Positions 24,610 through 34,084 of a DNA stretch of 64,000 nucleotides are shown here, one piece after another. The translations under genes and the position numbers were made by a program. Under the pieces are notes generated by a model. The model worked only from the letters and a program-made list of their open reading frames with translations. It had not been told where the DNA came from and did no database searches. Source of the stretch: Mesorhizobium sp. (GTDB taxonomy: Bacteria; Pseudomonadota; Alphaproteobacteria; Rhizobiales; Rhizobiaceae); contig SUGL01000007.1 of NCBI GenBank assembly GCA_004963905.1, positions 62,001-126,000 of the forward strand, given 5' to 3'. How positions within the stretch are numbered: position 1 is the first letter of the stretch; each line of letters opens with the position of its first letter.

Positions 24610-27426
24610 CTACTGCCCCAGCCGTTCGAGCAGCACTGGCACGTGCACCTGGTCGGATTTGTAGTTGCCGGTCAGCATGTACATCATGATGTTGACGCCG
24701 GCGCGGAGCGCATAGACGCGCTGCATCGGATCCGGCGGCACGGTCGGCAGCATCGGATCGCCGTTTTCGTCCACCGCCCAGGCGCCGGCGAAATCGTTGC
24801 CGGTGATCATGATCGGCGACACGCCGTCGCCGGTGCGCACCGGGCGGTTCTCGGTGTTGCTGGCATCGAGCGAGGTCTCGACCCAGAGCGGGCTGCCGTT
24901 GAAGCGGCCAGGGAACTCGGGAAGGATGAAGAAGGATTTCGTCAGCACATGGTCCGACGGCACCGGCTCCAGCGGCGGTACGTTGAGATTGGCGAGGATA
25001 TCGCGCAGCCGCTCGGTGGCCGGGCTTGCCGAGCCGGCGCCGATGCCGTTGGAGAACTGGTCTCGCGTGTCGAAGAGAACCGTACCGCCTTGCTGCATGT
25101 AGGCATCGATGCGAGCGATCGCGGCTTCGCTGGGCATCGGCGCGGTGGCGTCGATCGGCCAATAGATCAGCGGATAGAAGGTCAGCTCGTCCTTGGAGAT
25201 GTCGACGCCGGCCGGCGGGCCGGGCTCCAGCGCCGTCTTCTCGACCAGGAAGCGGGTCAGGCCTTCGAGGCCGGCGCGGCTGATCGAATCGACGCCGGGC
25301 TCGCCGGTGATGACATAGGCGATGCGGGTTTTCGAAATGTCCTCGATCGCCTGGGAATCGCCGGGCTTCGAGTCGTCCGCACGGGCAAGATCGGCATGGC
25401 CGAAAAGACCGCCGAACACGATCAGCACGGCAGCGGCGCTCGCCGCGGCTCGGCGCGGCCGGCGCGACAAGAGCCCGCCCATCCACAAGACGGCAAGCGT
25501 GTCGAGCACCATCAAAAGGAGGGCCGCCGTGACCAGCGGACCCTTCAGGTTCTCCGATTCGTCGAAGGCATAGGGGATGGCGCTCACCGGCAGCGAGACC
25601 TGCGGCTGAGCGAGCGGCGTGAAGGTGCTCGAGGCGTTGAGCAGGTTATGGGCGAAAACGCCGGTCTCCGAGCCGTAGAGCCCGGGCGGGTTTTCCAGCG
25701 TCACCGGCAACGGGCCGGCGCCCGGCACGAGCGGCCGGGCGTCCGGCGTCGGCGGCACCAGCGTTCCGTCGGCGCCGATCATGCGGTAGGGCGCCAATGA
25801 CGCGGCGGCGGCCTCGGCATTGGCGACCGCGGCGCCCTGGTTGCGTGACAACTGCACGACGCGTCTCAGCATCTCGACGAAGCTACCTGAGATCGGCAGG
25901 TTCGACCAGGTCGCCTCCGGCGTGACGTGGAAGAGCACCAGCGTGCCCTTGTCCTTCTTCATGCCCGTCACCAGCGGCGTGCCGTCGGCCAGCGTCGCCC
26001 AGGTGCGTTCGACGATGTCGGGCGTGGGTTCGGCCAGTACCTGCCGGCTGACCGTCACCTCGGTCGGCGGTGCGAGATCGGCGAAGGGGCCATTCTTCGG
26101 GAATTCGGTGACCTGCTGCGGCGTCGTCCAGGACAGCGCGCCGCCCAGCGCGCGTTCGCCGCTGCGCAGCCGGACCGGCAAGAGGTCGTCGTCATTGCCG
26201 GCGGCGGCCAGCCTTGAACCGGCAAAGCGCACCAGCGTGCCGCCATTGTTCACCCAGTCGACCAGCCGTTGCCGGACCTGTTCGGGAATGTTGCCGACAT
26301 CGGCCATGATGATCATCGCCGGCTTCTGGTCGAGAAGCTGCGGGATGGCGTCGGCCAGATCGGCGCTCGACGGTTCGACCAGATCGGCGAAGGGCTGCAA
26401 GGCGCGGCGAATGTAATAGAGCGGCGAAAGCAGCGGCTGCGCCTGGTCTGCCTCGGCCTGCGACAGCAGTCCGACGCGGCGGCGCTTGGAGCTTTCGTCG
26501 AGCACGCGCACGGCCCCGGCCTGGTGCGCGCCGTCGAGCGCGACCGAGGCGAAGTCGTTGCGCAGCTCGAAGGGCACCGCCATCGTCCCCGTGGCCGTGG
26601 TTTGACCCGGCGCGAAGGTCAGCGTCGCGTCGGCGATGCGGCGGCCCTTGTCGTCGAAGGCGCCGGCGGTGACCTGGGCCGGCGCCGGATCGCCGGGCGC
26701 GCGGATAGCGGTCAGCGCGAAGCCGTCGACCTGGTTGTCGGCGCCGATCAGGCCGGTCAGCGAAAGCCGGTCGGACGTGGCCCAAACCAGCCGTGAGGCG
26801 TTTTTTTCCAGAAGCGTCTTGAACGCCGCTTCGTCGCCATTGGCGGCAAGGCCATCGGCAAGGACGGCGACGCTGGCGCCCGGCAGGCGCTCCAATGCTG
26901 CGGCGACGCGGGCATAGACGGCGGGGCGGTCGGTCGGGATCGGGCGCGGCTTTGCCGCGCGCAGGCGGTCGAGCGCGGCCGACGCATCGAAGGGGCCGAT
27001 CTCTGCATTCGGCTTCTCGGCGGTGAAGGCGATGACGACCGGCACGCCGTTCGAGCCGGCATCGGCGATCAGCCGCTCGGCGGTGGCGACCCGCTTGCCC
27101 CAGTCGGCCGCACTTGCCCAGTCATTGTCGATGACCAGCGCCAGAGCCGAGCCTTCCGCCGGCAGCTTTTCGCGCGGATTGAAAACCGGCTCGGTGAGCG
27201 CGGCGACGACAAGGGCGGCCATCAGCAGGCGCAGCAGCGTCAGCCACCAGGGGCTCTGATGCGGCGTCTCCTCGCGCCTCAGGACGCGGGCGAGGATCCG
27301 CAGCGGCGGAAAGACCTCGGTCTGCGGCCGGGGCGGCGTCAGCCTCAGCAGCCACCAAATAACCGGCAGGGCCAGCAGACCCCACAGCACCATCGGCGCG
27401 CCGAAGGAAAGCGGCAGCCAGCTCAT
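24610..27426 (-). CDS. BatA-like / DUF4159 domain membrane protein
   Basis: Predicted 938 residues. The start at 27426 gives MSWLPLSFGAPMVLWGLLAL, the double-membrane-segment N-terminal domain found in BatA-type proteins; the second segment is WLTLLRLLMAALVVAALTEP. A von Willebrand-like fold follows (SALALVIDNDWASAADWGKR), then a large periplasmic region, another membrane segment near GPLVTAALLLMVLDTLAVLW, and a C-terminal DUF4159 domain (YPLIYWPIDATAPMPSEA, QGGTVLFDTRDQ). It overlaps the DUF58 stop by four bases. The in-frame upstream extension into the DUF58 tail was rejected. Confidence 0.85.
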   Translation of the reverse strand: MSWLPLSFGAPMVLWGLLALPVIWWLLRLTPPRPQTEVFPPLRILARVLRREETPHQSPWWLTLLRLLMAALVVAALTEPVFNPREKLPAEGSALALVIDNDWASAADWGKRVATAERLIADAGSNGVPVVIAFTAEKPNAEIGPFDASAALDRLRAAKPRPIPTDRPAVYARVAAALERLPGASVAVLADGLAANGDEAAFKTLLEKNASRLVWATSDRLSLTGLIGADNQVDGFALTAIRAPGDPAPAQVTAGAFDDKGRRIADATLTFAPGQTTATGTMAVPFELRNDFASVALDGAHQAGAVRVLDESSKRRRVGLLSQAEADQAQPLLSPLYYIRRALQPFADLVEPSSADLADAIPQLLDQKPAMIIMADVGNIPEQVRQRLVDWVNNGGTLVRFAGSRLAAAGNDDDLLPVRLRSGERALGGALSWTTPQQVTEFPKNGPFADLAPPTEVTVSRQVLAEPTPDIVERTWATLADGTPLVTGMKKDKGTLVLFHVTPEATWSNLPISGSFVEMLRRVVQLSRNQGAAVANAEAAAASLAPYRMIGADGTLVPPTPDARPLVPGAGPLPVTLENPPGLYGSETGVFAHNLLNASSTFTPLAQPQVSLPVSAIPYAFDESENLKGPLVTAALLLMVLDTLAVLWMGGLLSRRPRRAAASAAAVLIVFGGLFGHADLARADDSKPGDSQAIEDISKTRIAYVITGEPGVDSISRAGLEGLTRFLVEKTALEPGPPAGVDISKDELTFYPLIYWPIDATAPMPSEAAIARIDAYMQQGGTVLFDTRDQFSNGIGAGSASPATERLRDILANLNVPPLEPVPSDHVLTKSFFILPEFPGRFNGSPLWVETSLDASNTENRPVRTGDGVSPIMITGNDFAGAWAVDENGDPMLPTVPPDPMQRVYALRAGVNIMMYMLTGNYKSDQVHVPVLLERLGQ

Positions 27427-28445
27427 CCGACCGCCTTTCCGGCATGATCGCCACCAGCGATCAGCCCGGTATGATCGCCTGCGGCGATCAGCCCTGTATG
27501 ACCGCCGCCGGCAGTCAACCCTGCACGACTGCCGCCAACCATCAGCCCTGGACGGCTGCTGTCGGCGGTCATCGCCATGTGGACGCGTACGAGCGCTTCG
27601 GAAGCGAGGCGGTCGGTGTGGTTGACGGTAAAACTCCAGCCGAGGCGCTTGCACCAGCCGGCCAACTCCTGGCGGCGGGCGGTGTAGAGCAGGCGGTACT
27701 CGTCCTTAAGCGTCTCGGCGCGGCCGGCGGTCAGCTTGTCGCCGGTCTCGGGATCGGTGAATTCGGTGCGGCCGGAATAGGGGAAGGTCTCTTCGGCCGG
27801 GTCGGCGACCTCGATCAGATGCGCGCGAACGCCGTGGCGTGCGAGCACGTCGAGCCATGCCATCGTCTCCTCGACCGGATCGAGGAAATCGCTGACGATG
27901 ACGATGTCGCAGAAGCGGCGGATGGCCGAGAGATCAGGCTTGGCCGGCAGCTCGCCGGCATGGCTGAGATGGGCCGCGATGCGTTCGGCGCCGTTGCGGG
28001 CGGTGAACGGGTCGGTGAGGCCTGGCCAGGCGATGCGCTCGCCGCTGCGCGACAGAAGCTCGGCCAGGGCAAGCGCCAGCACCAGCGCGCGCGACTCCTT
28101 GGAAACGCCGGCCCCCGCCGACTTGTAGAGCATGGAGGGGGAGGGGTCGGACCAGAGCCAGACGGTATGAGCCGCCTCCCACTCGCGGTCGCGCACATAG
28201 GTGTGGTCGTCACGCGCCGAGCGGCGCCAGTCGATGCGCGAGGCATCGCCCTCGACATAGGGGCGGAACTGCCAGAAATTCTCGCCGATGCCGCGCTTGC
28301 GGCGGCCGTGCCAGCCGGCGATCACCGTGTTGACGATGCGGCGCGCCTCGACCAGCAGGTCCGGCACCAAAGAGGCCCGCAGCCGGCCACGAGCGAGCGC
28401 GTCGCGCGTCGCAACCGGTGCCTGGACCTCGCCTATTCGACCCAT
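27423..28445 (-). CDS. DUF58 domain protein with a repetitive C-terminal tail
   Basis: Predicted 340 residues. Residues ~50-110 carry the DUF58 signature (GIGENFWQFRPYVEGDASRI, DWRRSARDDHTYVRDREWEA), followed by a von Willebrand-A-like domain (VWLWSDPSPSMLYKS, IVIVSDFLDPVEETM). DUF58 proteins act with MoxR ATPases; their role is poorly defined. After the conserved end (LASEALVRVHMAM, ~295) comes a tail of 9-residue units of the form (R/H)xGLxxGG(x), encoded by a 27-base tandem repeat at 27444-27551. The start at 28445 shares one base with the moxR stop (TGATG), so the two are coupled. Confidence 0.9.
   Translation of the reverse strand: MGRIGEVQAPVATRDALARGRLRASLVPDLLVEARRIVNTVIAGWHGRRKRGIGENFWQFRPYVEGDASRIDWRRSARDDHTYVRDREWEAAHTVWLWSDPSPSMLYKSAGAGVSKESRALVLALALAELLSRSGERIAWPGLTDPFTARNGAERIAAHLSHAGELPAKPDLSAIRRFCDIVIVSDFLDPVEETMAWLDVLARHGVRAHLIEVADPAEETFPYSGRTEFTDPETGDKLTAGRAETLKDEYRLLYTARRQELAGWCKRLGWSFTVNHTDRLASEALVRVHMAMTADSSRPGLMVGGSRAGLTAGGGHTGLIAAGDHTGLIAGGDHAGKAVG
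27444..27551. repeat. 27-base tandem repeat, four copies, within the DUF58 gene 3' end
   Basis: Units start at 27444, 27471, 27498 and 27525; the first two are atgatcgcc...gatcagccc(g/t)gt with few differences and later units are more diverged. A partial fifth unit follows. The period is a multiple of three, so copy-number change keeps the DUF58 frame. Confidence 0.9.
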
Positions 28446-29449
28446 CAGATGCCTTTTGCCAGTTTCGCCACCACGTCGCGCACGGAGGTGCCTTCGGCGC
28501 GGGCAGCGAAAGTCAGCGCCATACGATGCTGCAGCACCGGCTCGGCCAACGCACGGATATCGTCGACCGACGGCGCCAACCTTCCATCATATAGGGCGCG
28601 CGCCCGGGCGCACAGTGTCAACGCCTGGCTGGCGCGGGGACCCGGGCCCCAGGCGACGTGCTTGTCGGTGTCGGCATTGCCCTGGCCCGGGCGGGCCGAG
28701 CGCACCAGCTTGAGGATCGCCTCGACGACGCTTTCGGGCACCGGCATGCGGCGGATCAGCGTCTGGATTTCCTTCAGCCTGGACGGCTGCAGAACGTTGT
28801 CTGCCTTGGCCTCCTCGACACCGGTGGTTTCGAGCAGGATGCGGCGTTCGGCCTCGATGTCCGGGTAAAGGATATCGACCTGCATCAGGAAGCGGTCGAG
28901 CTGCGCCTCCGGCAGCGGATAGGTGCCTTCCTGCTCCAACGGATTCTGTGTCGCCAGCACATGGAAAGGCGAAGGCAGGTCGTAGCGGGCGCCGGCGATG
29001 GTGACGTGGTATTCCTGCATCGACTGCAGCAGCGCGGACTGGGTGCGCGGCGAGGCGCGGTTGATCTCGTCCGCCATCAGAAGCTGGGTGAAGATCGGCC
29101 CGGAAATGAAGCGGAAAGAGCGCTTGCCAAACTCGTCCTGCTCCATCACTTCCGAGCCGAGGATATCGGACGGCATCAGGTCGGGCGTGAACTGGACGCG
29201 GCGGGAATCGAGGCCGAGCACGATGCCAAGCGTCTCGACGAGCTTGGTCTTGGCGAGGCCCGGCACACCGACGAGCAGCGCGTGGCCGCCGGCAAGCAGC
29301 GCCACCAGCGTGCGCTCGACGACGGCTTCCTGGCCGAAAATCACGCGGCCTACGGCGTCGCGGACCTTCGAGATGTCGGCCAGCGCCTTCTCGGCTTCCT
29401 CGATCATCGCCTTGTCGCTCAACGGACTTTCCTTGATCATCACGCTCAT
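28445..29449 (-). CDS. moxR: MoxR-family AAA+ ATPase
   Basis: Predicted 334 residues. MoxR-type Walker A is GVPGLAKTKLVETL, Walker B is LLMADEINRASPRTQSALLQ, sensor 1 is FHVLATQNPLEQEGTYPLPE, and the arginine-finger region is EAQLDRFLMQVDI. MoxR ATPases act as chaperones in maturation of partner complexes and are nearly always followed by DUF58 and von Willebrand proteins, as here (four-gene operon running to 22519). Divergent from the DUF1285 gene with a 145-base gap. Confidence 0.94.
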   Translation of the reverse strand: MSVMIKESPLSDKAMIEEAEKALADISKVRDAVGRVIFGQEAVVERTLVALLAGGHALLVGVPGLAKTKLVETLGIVLGLDSRRVQFTPDLMPSDILGSEVMEQDEFGKRSFRFISGPIFTQLLMADEINRASPRTQSALLQSMQEYHVTIAGARYDLPSPFHVLATQNPLEQEGTYPLPEAQLDRFLMQVDILYPDIEAERRILLETTGVEEAKADNVLQPSRLKEIQTLIRRMPVPESVVEAILKLVRSARPGQGNADTDKHVAWGPGPRASQALTLCARARALYDGRLAPSVDDIRALAEPVLQHRMALTFAARAEGTSVRDVVAKLAKGI

Positions 29450-29594
29450 GCCGTTCGATCCTTGTGGTTGGAAACACCGGCCTGCACTCTCAAAGTCGCA
29501 GAATGCCGCGATTCGGCCTCGCCTGGCGCCTGCGATTGAACTTAAATCACAGACTTAGGCTGACAAGCGAAACAACAGTGACTATTTCGTGACC

Positions 29595-30224
29595 ATGACC
29601 GATCATTCCGGACATAGCGAGCAGAGCCTGACCGGCGCCACGGAGGCGCGTGGGCTGGAAGCGCTGATCTCGCGAGCGGCGCGGGCCGGCAAGGGACCAG
29701 CTCCCGTGGAACGCTGGAATCCGGACTTCTGCGGCGATCTCGACATGGAGATCAAGGCCGACGGAACCTGGTTCTATCTCGGCACGCCGATCGGGCGCAT
29801 GCCGCTGGTGCAGCTGTTTTCCAGCGTCCTGCGTAAGGACGCCGACGGCAAGACCTATCTGGTGACACCGGTGGAGCGGGTGGGGATCCGCGTCGCCGAC
29901 GCGCCCTTCGTCGCCGTCGAGATGAACGTGTCGGGGAGAGGCGACGAGCAGGTCATCACCTTCCGCACCAATGTCGGCGACGTCGTCACCGTCGGGTCCG
30001 GCCATCCGCTGCGCTTCGTCGACGAGGACGCGACCGGTGGGCTCAAACCCTATGTGCTGGTGCGCGGGAGGCTGGAGGCCCTGGTGGCGCGACCGGTGAT
30101 GTATGAACTGGTCGAACATGGCGAGAAGATCGACATCGACGGCAAGGCGATGTTCGCCGTCCGCTCCGGCGGCGAGGTCTATCCGATCATGCCGGCCGAA
30201 AAACTCGAGCGGCTCAGCGCGTGA
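29595..30224 (+). CDS. DUF1285 domain protein
   Basis: Predicted 209 residues. The motif run ERWNPDFCGDLDMEIKADGT, WFYLGTPIGRMPLVQLFSSV and RKDADGKTYLVTPVERVGI identifies DUF1285, a family of two beta-rich domains conserved in alpha- and gammaproteobacteria without known activity. The ATG at 29595 was chosen over a GTG two codons earlier. Its stop shares one base with the following NUDIX start; DUF1285-NUDIX-CCA is a recurrent rhizobial gene order. Confidence 0.9.
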   Translation: MTDHSGHSEQSLTGATEARGLEALISRAARAGKGPAPVERWNPDFCGDLDMEIKADGTWFYLGTPIGRMPLVQLFSSVLRKDADGKTYLVTPVERVGIRVADAPFVAVEMNVSGRGDEQVITFRTNVGDVVTVGSGHPLRFVDEDATGGLKPYVLVRGRLEALVARPVMYELVEHGEKIDIDGKAMFAVRSGGEVYPIMPAEKLERLSA

Positions 30225-30856
30225 TGGACCAGGTGTCGCCGGTGCCGTTCTCTATCGCGGATTTTCGCGCCCGTGCCGCAGCGCAGGCAAAGGTGCTACC
30301 CGGCGACGAGTTCGGCGATCACCGCTTCAATCCCGGCCACCCCAGACTGAAGCACATAAAACCGCTGCGCGACGCCGCGGTGCTAATCCCGGTCATCGAT
30401 CACGCCGATGGCGCGACCGTGCTGCTCACCAAACGCGCCGAGAGACTGCGCAGCCATTCCGGCCAGGTGGCTTTTCCCGGCGGCACCATCGATCCGACCG
30501 ATCCCGGCCCCGAGGCCACCGCGCTGCGCGAGACATTCGAGGAGATCGGCCTCGACCGCGGCCACATCGAAATCATCGGCCGGATGCCCGACTACATCTC
30601 GGGCAGCGGCTATCGCATCGTGCCGGTGCTTTCCGTGGTGCGGCCAGGCTTTTCGCTGACGCTCAATGCCGACGAGGTCGACGCCGCCTTCGAAGTGCCG
30701 CTGCGCTTCCTGATGGACCCCGTCAACCACGCGCGCGACAGCCGCATGTGGAACGACCTCGAATGGTTCTTCTACGAGATGCCCTATGGCGGACAGCGCA
30801 TCTGGGGCGTCACCGCCGGCATCATCCGCACGCTCTATGAAAGGCTCTATGCGTGA
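30224..30856 (+). CDS. CoA pyrophosphatase, NUDIX hydrolase
   Basis: Predicted 210 residues. The NUDIX box is GGTIDPTDPGPEATALRETF followed by EEIGL, a variant with extra residues; the preceding LRSHSGQVAFPGG matches the UPF0035 signature of CoA-diphosphate hydrolases (NudL/CoaD-like). These cleave CoA or dephospho-CoA to phosphopantetheine and a nucleotide, or clear oxidised CoA. It overlaps both neighbours by one to four bases, so all three genes of the operon are translationally coupled. Confidence 0.9.
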   Translation: MDQVSPVPFSIADFRARAAAQAKVLPGDEFGDHRFNPGHPRLKHIKPLRDAAVLIPVIDHADGATVLLTKRAERLRSHSGQVAFPGGTIDPTDPGPEATALRETFEEIGLDRGHIEIIGRMPDYISGSGYRIVPVLSVVRPGFSLTLNADEVDAAFEVPLRFLMDPVNHARDSRMWNDLEWFFYEMPYGGQRIWGVTAGIIRTLYERLYA

Positions 30857-32121
30857 GCGCCGAGGTGTCTCTTACAGGCCGCGCCGACTGGCTCGGCGAA
30901 AAGCATCTGCAGAAGCTGCTTGCCGCGTTGAAGGAGGGCGGCGAGGAGGCGCGCGTGGCCGGCGGGGCGGTGCGCAATGCGCTGATCGGCCAGCCGGTCG
31001 CCGATATCGACGTCGCCGCGACGACCCTGCCAGAGGAAACGATCCGCCGCGCCGAGGCTGCCGGCTTCAAGACGGTGCCGACGGGGATCGAGCATGGCAC
31101 CGTCACGGCGATCGCCGGCGGCAAGGTCTATGAGGTCACGACGCTCAGGGCCGATATCGAGACCGACGGCCGGCGGGCGAAAGTGACCTTCGGGCGTGAC
31201 TGGAAGCTTGACGCCGAACGGCGCGACTTCACCATCAACGCGCTCTATGCCGAGGCCGACGGGACGGTCGTCGACCTTGTCGGCGGCGTCGCCGACATCG
31301 AGGCACGGCGGCTGCGCTTCATCGGCGAGGCGGAAGCGCGTATCCGCGAGGACTATCTGCGCATCCTGCGCTTCTTCCGCTTCTTTGCCTGGTATGGCGA
31401 CGGCCGGCCCGACGCCGAGGGCTTGAAGGCCTGCGCCAGGCTGAAGGACGGGCTCGGCAGACTTTCAGCAGAGCGCGTCTGGTCCGAATTGAAGAAGCTG
31501 CTTTCGGCACCCGATCCCTCGCGCGCCCTGCTGTGGATGCGCCAGGCCGGCGTTCTCACCGCCGTGCTGCCGGAGAGCGAGAAGTGGGGCATCGACGCCA
31601 TCCACGGGCTGGTCAGGACCGAAAAGGATCTCGGCTGGGCAGCCGATCCGCTGCTCAGACTGGAGGCAATGGTTCCGCCGGATGCCGCGCGCATGAAGAT
31701 ACTTGCCGAAAGGCTGAGATTTTCGACCGGCGAGAGCGAACGGCTCAAGCAATGGGCGCTGACGGCTGCGCCGGAACCCAAGACCACCGAGACCGAACTT
31801 TCGAAAAAGCTTTATTTCGGTGATCGCCAAGGCTTCCTCGATCGGCTGCGGCTCGCTCTCGCCGCCGCGCGGACGCGCGCCGTGGAGGACAATCAGGCCA
31901 TGATCGAAGCCGGCGGGTTCTCCCGCCTGCTCAATTTCGCCTTGAAGTGGGAAAAGCCGGCCTTTCCGATCAAGGGCGCCGACCTGACCGAACTCGGCGC
32001 GTCGCCCGGCCCGAAGCTTGGCGCCACGCTGAAAGAACTCGAGAGGGAATGGGCGGATTCCGGGTTCATCCTGGATCGCGGCGCGCTGCTCGAACGCGCC
32101 GCGAAGGCTATCGAGGGTTAA
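30853..32121 (+). CDS. cca: CCA-adding enzyme / poly(A) polymerase-type tRNA nucleotidyltransferase
   Basis: Predicted 422 residues, starting at GTG 30853 inside the end of the NUDIX gene. The class II nucleotidyltransferase core is AGGAVRNALIGQPVADIDVA (G-x-VR and DxD motifs), followed by TLRADIETDGRRAKVTFG and RRDFTINALYAEADG, and the RNA-binding region GEAEARIREDYLRILRFFRF. It repairs or adds the 3' CCA of tRNAs. The C-terminal ~150 residues show typical weakly conserved helices. Confidence 0.93.
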   Translation: MSAEVSLTGRADWLGEKHLQKLLAALKEGGEEARVAGGAVRNALIGQPVADIDVAATTLPEETIRRAEAAGFKTVPTGIEHGTVTAIAGGKVYEVTTLRADIETDGRRAKVTFGRDWKLDAERRDFTINALYAEADGTVVDLVGGVADIEARRLRFIGEAEARIREDYLRILRFFRFFAWYGDGRPDAEGLKACARLKDGLGRLSAERVWSELKKLLSAPDPSRALLWMRQAGVLTAVLPESEKWGIDAIHGLVRTEKDLGWAADPLLRLEAMVPPDAARMKILAERLRFSTGESERLKQWALTAAPEPKTTETELSKKLYFGDRQGFLDRLRLALAAARTRAVEDNQAMIEAGGFSRLLNFALKWEKPAFPIKGADLTELGASPGPKLGATLKELEREWADSGFILDRGALLERAAKAIEG

Positions 32122-32148
32122 ATCGATTGGCCGGTCGATCGGTGCCGG

Positions 32149-33132
32149 TCAGTGGATCGCCACAGGGGCCAGGGCGCGCGACAGGCTTGCCTCGCCCTTG
32201 CCGTAGACGGCTGGGTTGTAATTGACCAGCGTGTCGGTGCGGGCCGTGTTGAGCAGGTCGTTGGTGATCTGAACCGGTGTCGCGCTGGTGAATTTGCTGC
32301 CGATGATCGCGGCGTATCCCGAGATGATGGGCGCAGCGAAGGACGTGCCGTAAAGGCCGGTCTTGGTTCCTTCGACGCCGACCACGAGGAAGTGGCTCTG
32401 CACGGCGGTGTTGGAGCCGGCATAGTTCGAATACCAGGCAAGCTGAGCCTTGTTGGATGTCGTGCCGTTTGTCGACAGCGCGCCGACAAAGATCGCTGTC
32501 GGTTTGCCGATCAGGGCGAGATCGAGATAATCCTGCTGGCCGCCCGTGACGCCGCCGACGGCGACCGAGTCGTTGCCGGCCGCCTTCGAGACGACGGCCG
32601 ATCCCCAGGTGGCGTAAGAGATGATCGACTTCTCCTCCGGAGCCCACCCGATCTGGTTCACGCCGTAGCCGGCGCTGGCATACATGCCGTAGCTGAGGTT
32701 GAGCACGTTCCGACCGCTTGCCAGCGATACGGCCGAGCCTGTCGAGAAATCCTTGGAGCGTATGGTCGCCGAGGGAGCGATCATGCTGGCTTCCTCGCGC
32801 GTCCACTCACCATGCCGCTGGTATTGCGTGCCGATGCCGAAATTGCCGGAGAAGCGCGATGAACTGCTGAAGTCGTCGACGACGGTGATGGTGACGCCCT
32901 GGCCCTTGTAGCCGGCGGTCCATGCGGCGCCGACGTCCGGGCTCATCCAGCTCTGTACCGCCTGAGTCGTTGCCTTCACGACCGGGATCTTTGCGCTTAC
33001 GCATATGGACCCGCCGCCGTGGCACAGCGCAGCCGTCTCTTCCGCGTCGGGAGCTTCCTGCGCCGACGCCATCGATGCCGGCAGAAGGACGAGAGCCGCG
33101 GCAATGCCGAATTTCCAGAAATTACCAGACAT
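32149..33132 (-). CDS. Secreted S8 (subtilisin-like) serine protease
   Basis: Predicted 327 residues. The signal peptide is MSGNFWKFGIAAALVLLPAS (cleavage near MASA-QE). Catalytic Asp is in GVTITVVDDFS, and catalytic Ser in LYGTSFAAPIISGYAAI. The oxyanion Asn is in VSKAAGNDS. The histidine region reads YQRHGEWTREEASMIAPSAT, lacking the usual HGTHVAG, so the His assignment (RHG) is likely but not canonical. It has no autotransporter domain, so the product is periplasmic or secreted. A signal-peptide-bearing barrel-like protein (33236-33814) lies 103 bases upstream on the same strand. Confidence 0.82.
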   Translation of the reverse strand: MSGNFWKFGIAAALVLLPASMASAQEAPDAEETAALCHGGGSICVSAKIPVVKATTQAVQSWMSPDVGAAWTAGYKGQGVTITVVDDFSSSSRFSGNFGIGTQYQRHGEWTREEASMIAPSATIRSKDFSTGSAVSLASGRNVLNLSYGMYASAGYGVNQIGWAPEEKSIISYATWGSAVVSKAAGNDSVAVGGVTGGQQDYLDLALIGKPTAIFVGALSTNGTTSNKAQLAWYSNYAGSNTAVQSHFLVVGVEGTKTGLYGTSFAAPIISGYAAIIGSKFTSATPVQITNDLLNTARTDTLVNYNPAVYGKGEASLSRALAPVAIH

Positions 33133-33235
33133 GGTCTTACTCCCGGTCAGACAGGAAACGAGGGTGGCAGGAACGAGAACGGACGGTCGCCAAGTTCGTA
33201 AGCAGGAAGATTTCTCATGCACGGCATCCCGGCGT

Positions 33236-33814
33236 TCAGAAGGTAACACGGTAGTTGAGCCACAGGCGCAGCCTTTCGGGTGTAGCGTTAACCAGATATT
33301 TCAGCGTTTCCTCAGGCGCCGTCTCGCCAGCCGCGAGCCGGCAGTTGACGCTGTAGGTGCCCAGGTCCCCGTAGTCGGCCACGCATGGCTTTTCGGTCAG
33401 GTTGCCACCGAAGGTCGAGGTGACCGAAAGGGACAGCGTGCTGTTCAGGCTCGGATGGGTCTGGGTGAGAAAACCGAGTTTGAGGCTTGGTGCTATGCGG
33501 TATTTCTCGGCTTGTTCGCCGGTCCCAAAGCCCCACAGAATGCCGCTGTTTTCGGTGAGCTGCGTGAGAAAGTCGACATGCATGTCGACCCAATTGCTAT
33601 GGTACCACCGATTGAACGAGACCCAGCTTCCGTCCTGCAACTCGTAGCCGCCGTTGCCGAGCCCTCTCGCGCGCTCGCTAAGCGGCGAGCCTTGGTGAAT
33701 ATCGACGAGCGACGTGGTCATTTCCTGGGCGGCCGCAGGTGATGCGCCGACGAACGCGCACAACAGGAGCGCCGCTGCGCGGGAACCGCTTCGATTGTCG
33801 GATCTTTCGCGCAT
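33236..33814 (-). CDS. Outer-membrane-like beta-rich exported protein, unknown
   Basis: Predicted 192 residues with start chosen at 33814 (MRERSDNRSGSRAAALLLCA), giving a signal peptide cut near ASPAAA-QE. The mature protein has alternating beta-strand patterns with many aromatics (WVSFNRWYHSNWVDMHVDF, TLSLSVTSTFGG) and ends LRLWLNYRVTF with a terminal phenylalanine, the typical mark of BAM-inserted barrels. Two cysteines (EKPCVADY, SVNCRL) could pair. I do not recognise the family. It precedes the S8 protease gene on the same strand. Confidence 0.65.
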   Translation of the reverse strand: MRERSDNRSGSRAAALLLCAFVGASPAAAQEMTTSLVDIHQGSPLSERARGLGNGGYELQDGSWVSFNRWYHSNWVDMHVDFLTQLTENSGILWGFGTGEQAEKYRIAPSLKLGFLTQTHPSLNSTLSLSVTSTFGGNLTEKPCVADYGDLGTYSVNCRLAAGETAPEETLKYLVNATPERLRLWLNYRVTF

Positions 33815-34084
33815 GCGCGAGGCACCTCGTCCCACCAGACCCGGCCAGCGCCAGGTGGCGACGGCTCCTCGGACAGCCGCTTGTGACCGGATCATGCGCG
33901 CGACGATCGCATGCATACCGTTACCGCGGGGTTATCTAAGCCGATACGAATATAAGTTTTGCTTGAATTCAGCGAAGCCGGCCATCGTCGGCGGCCGGGA
34001 CGCAAATAGAGCGAGATGCGCCCGAATGCTGCATCCCGCTCGCCGTCCCTGTTGGTGGTCGTGCGAAATCCGCGAATGGATGCC

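Noticed and set aside
23923..25800. Plus-strand open frame across the MoxR operon genes
   Set aside because: Antisense shadow, rich in Arg/Glu/His/Gln/Gly, with no recognisable family.
27444..27572. CRISPR-like array
   Set aside because: Units are contiguous with no spacers and are in frame within a coding sequence; it is a coding tandem repeat.
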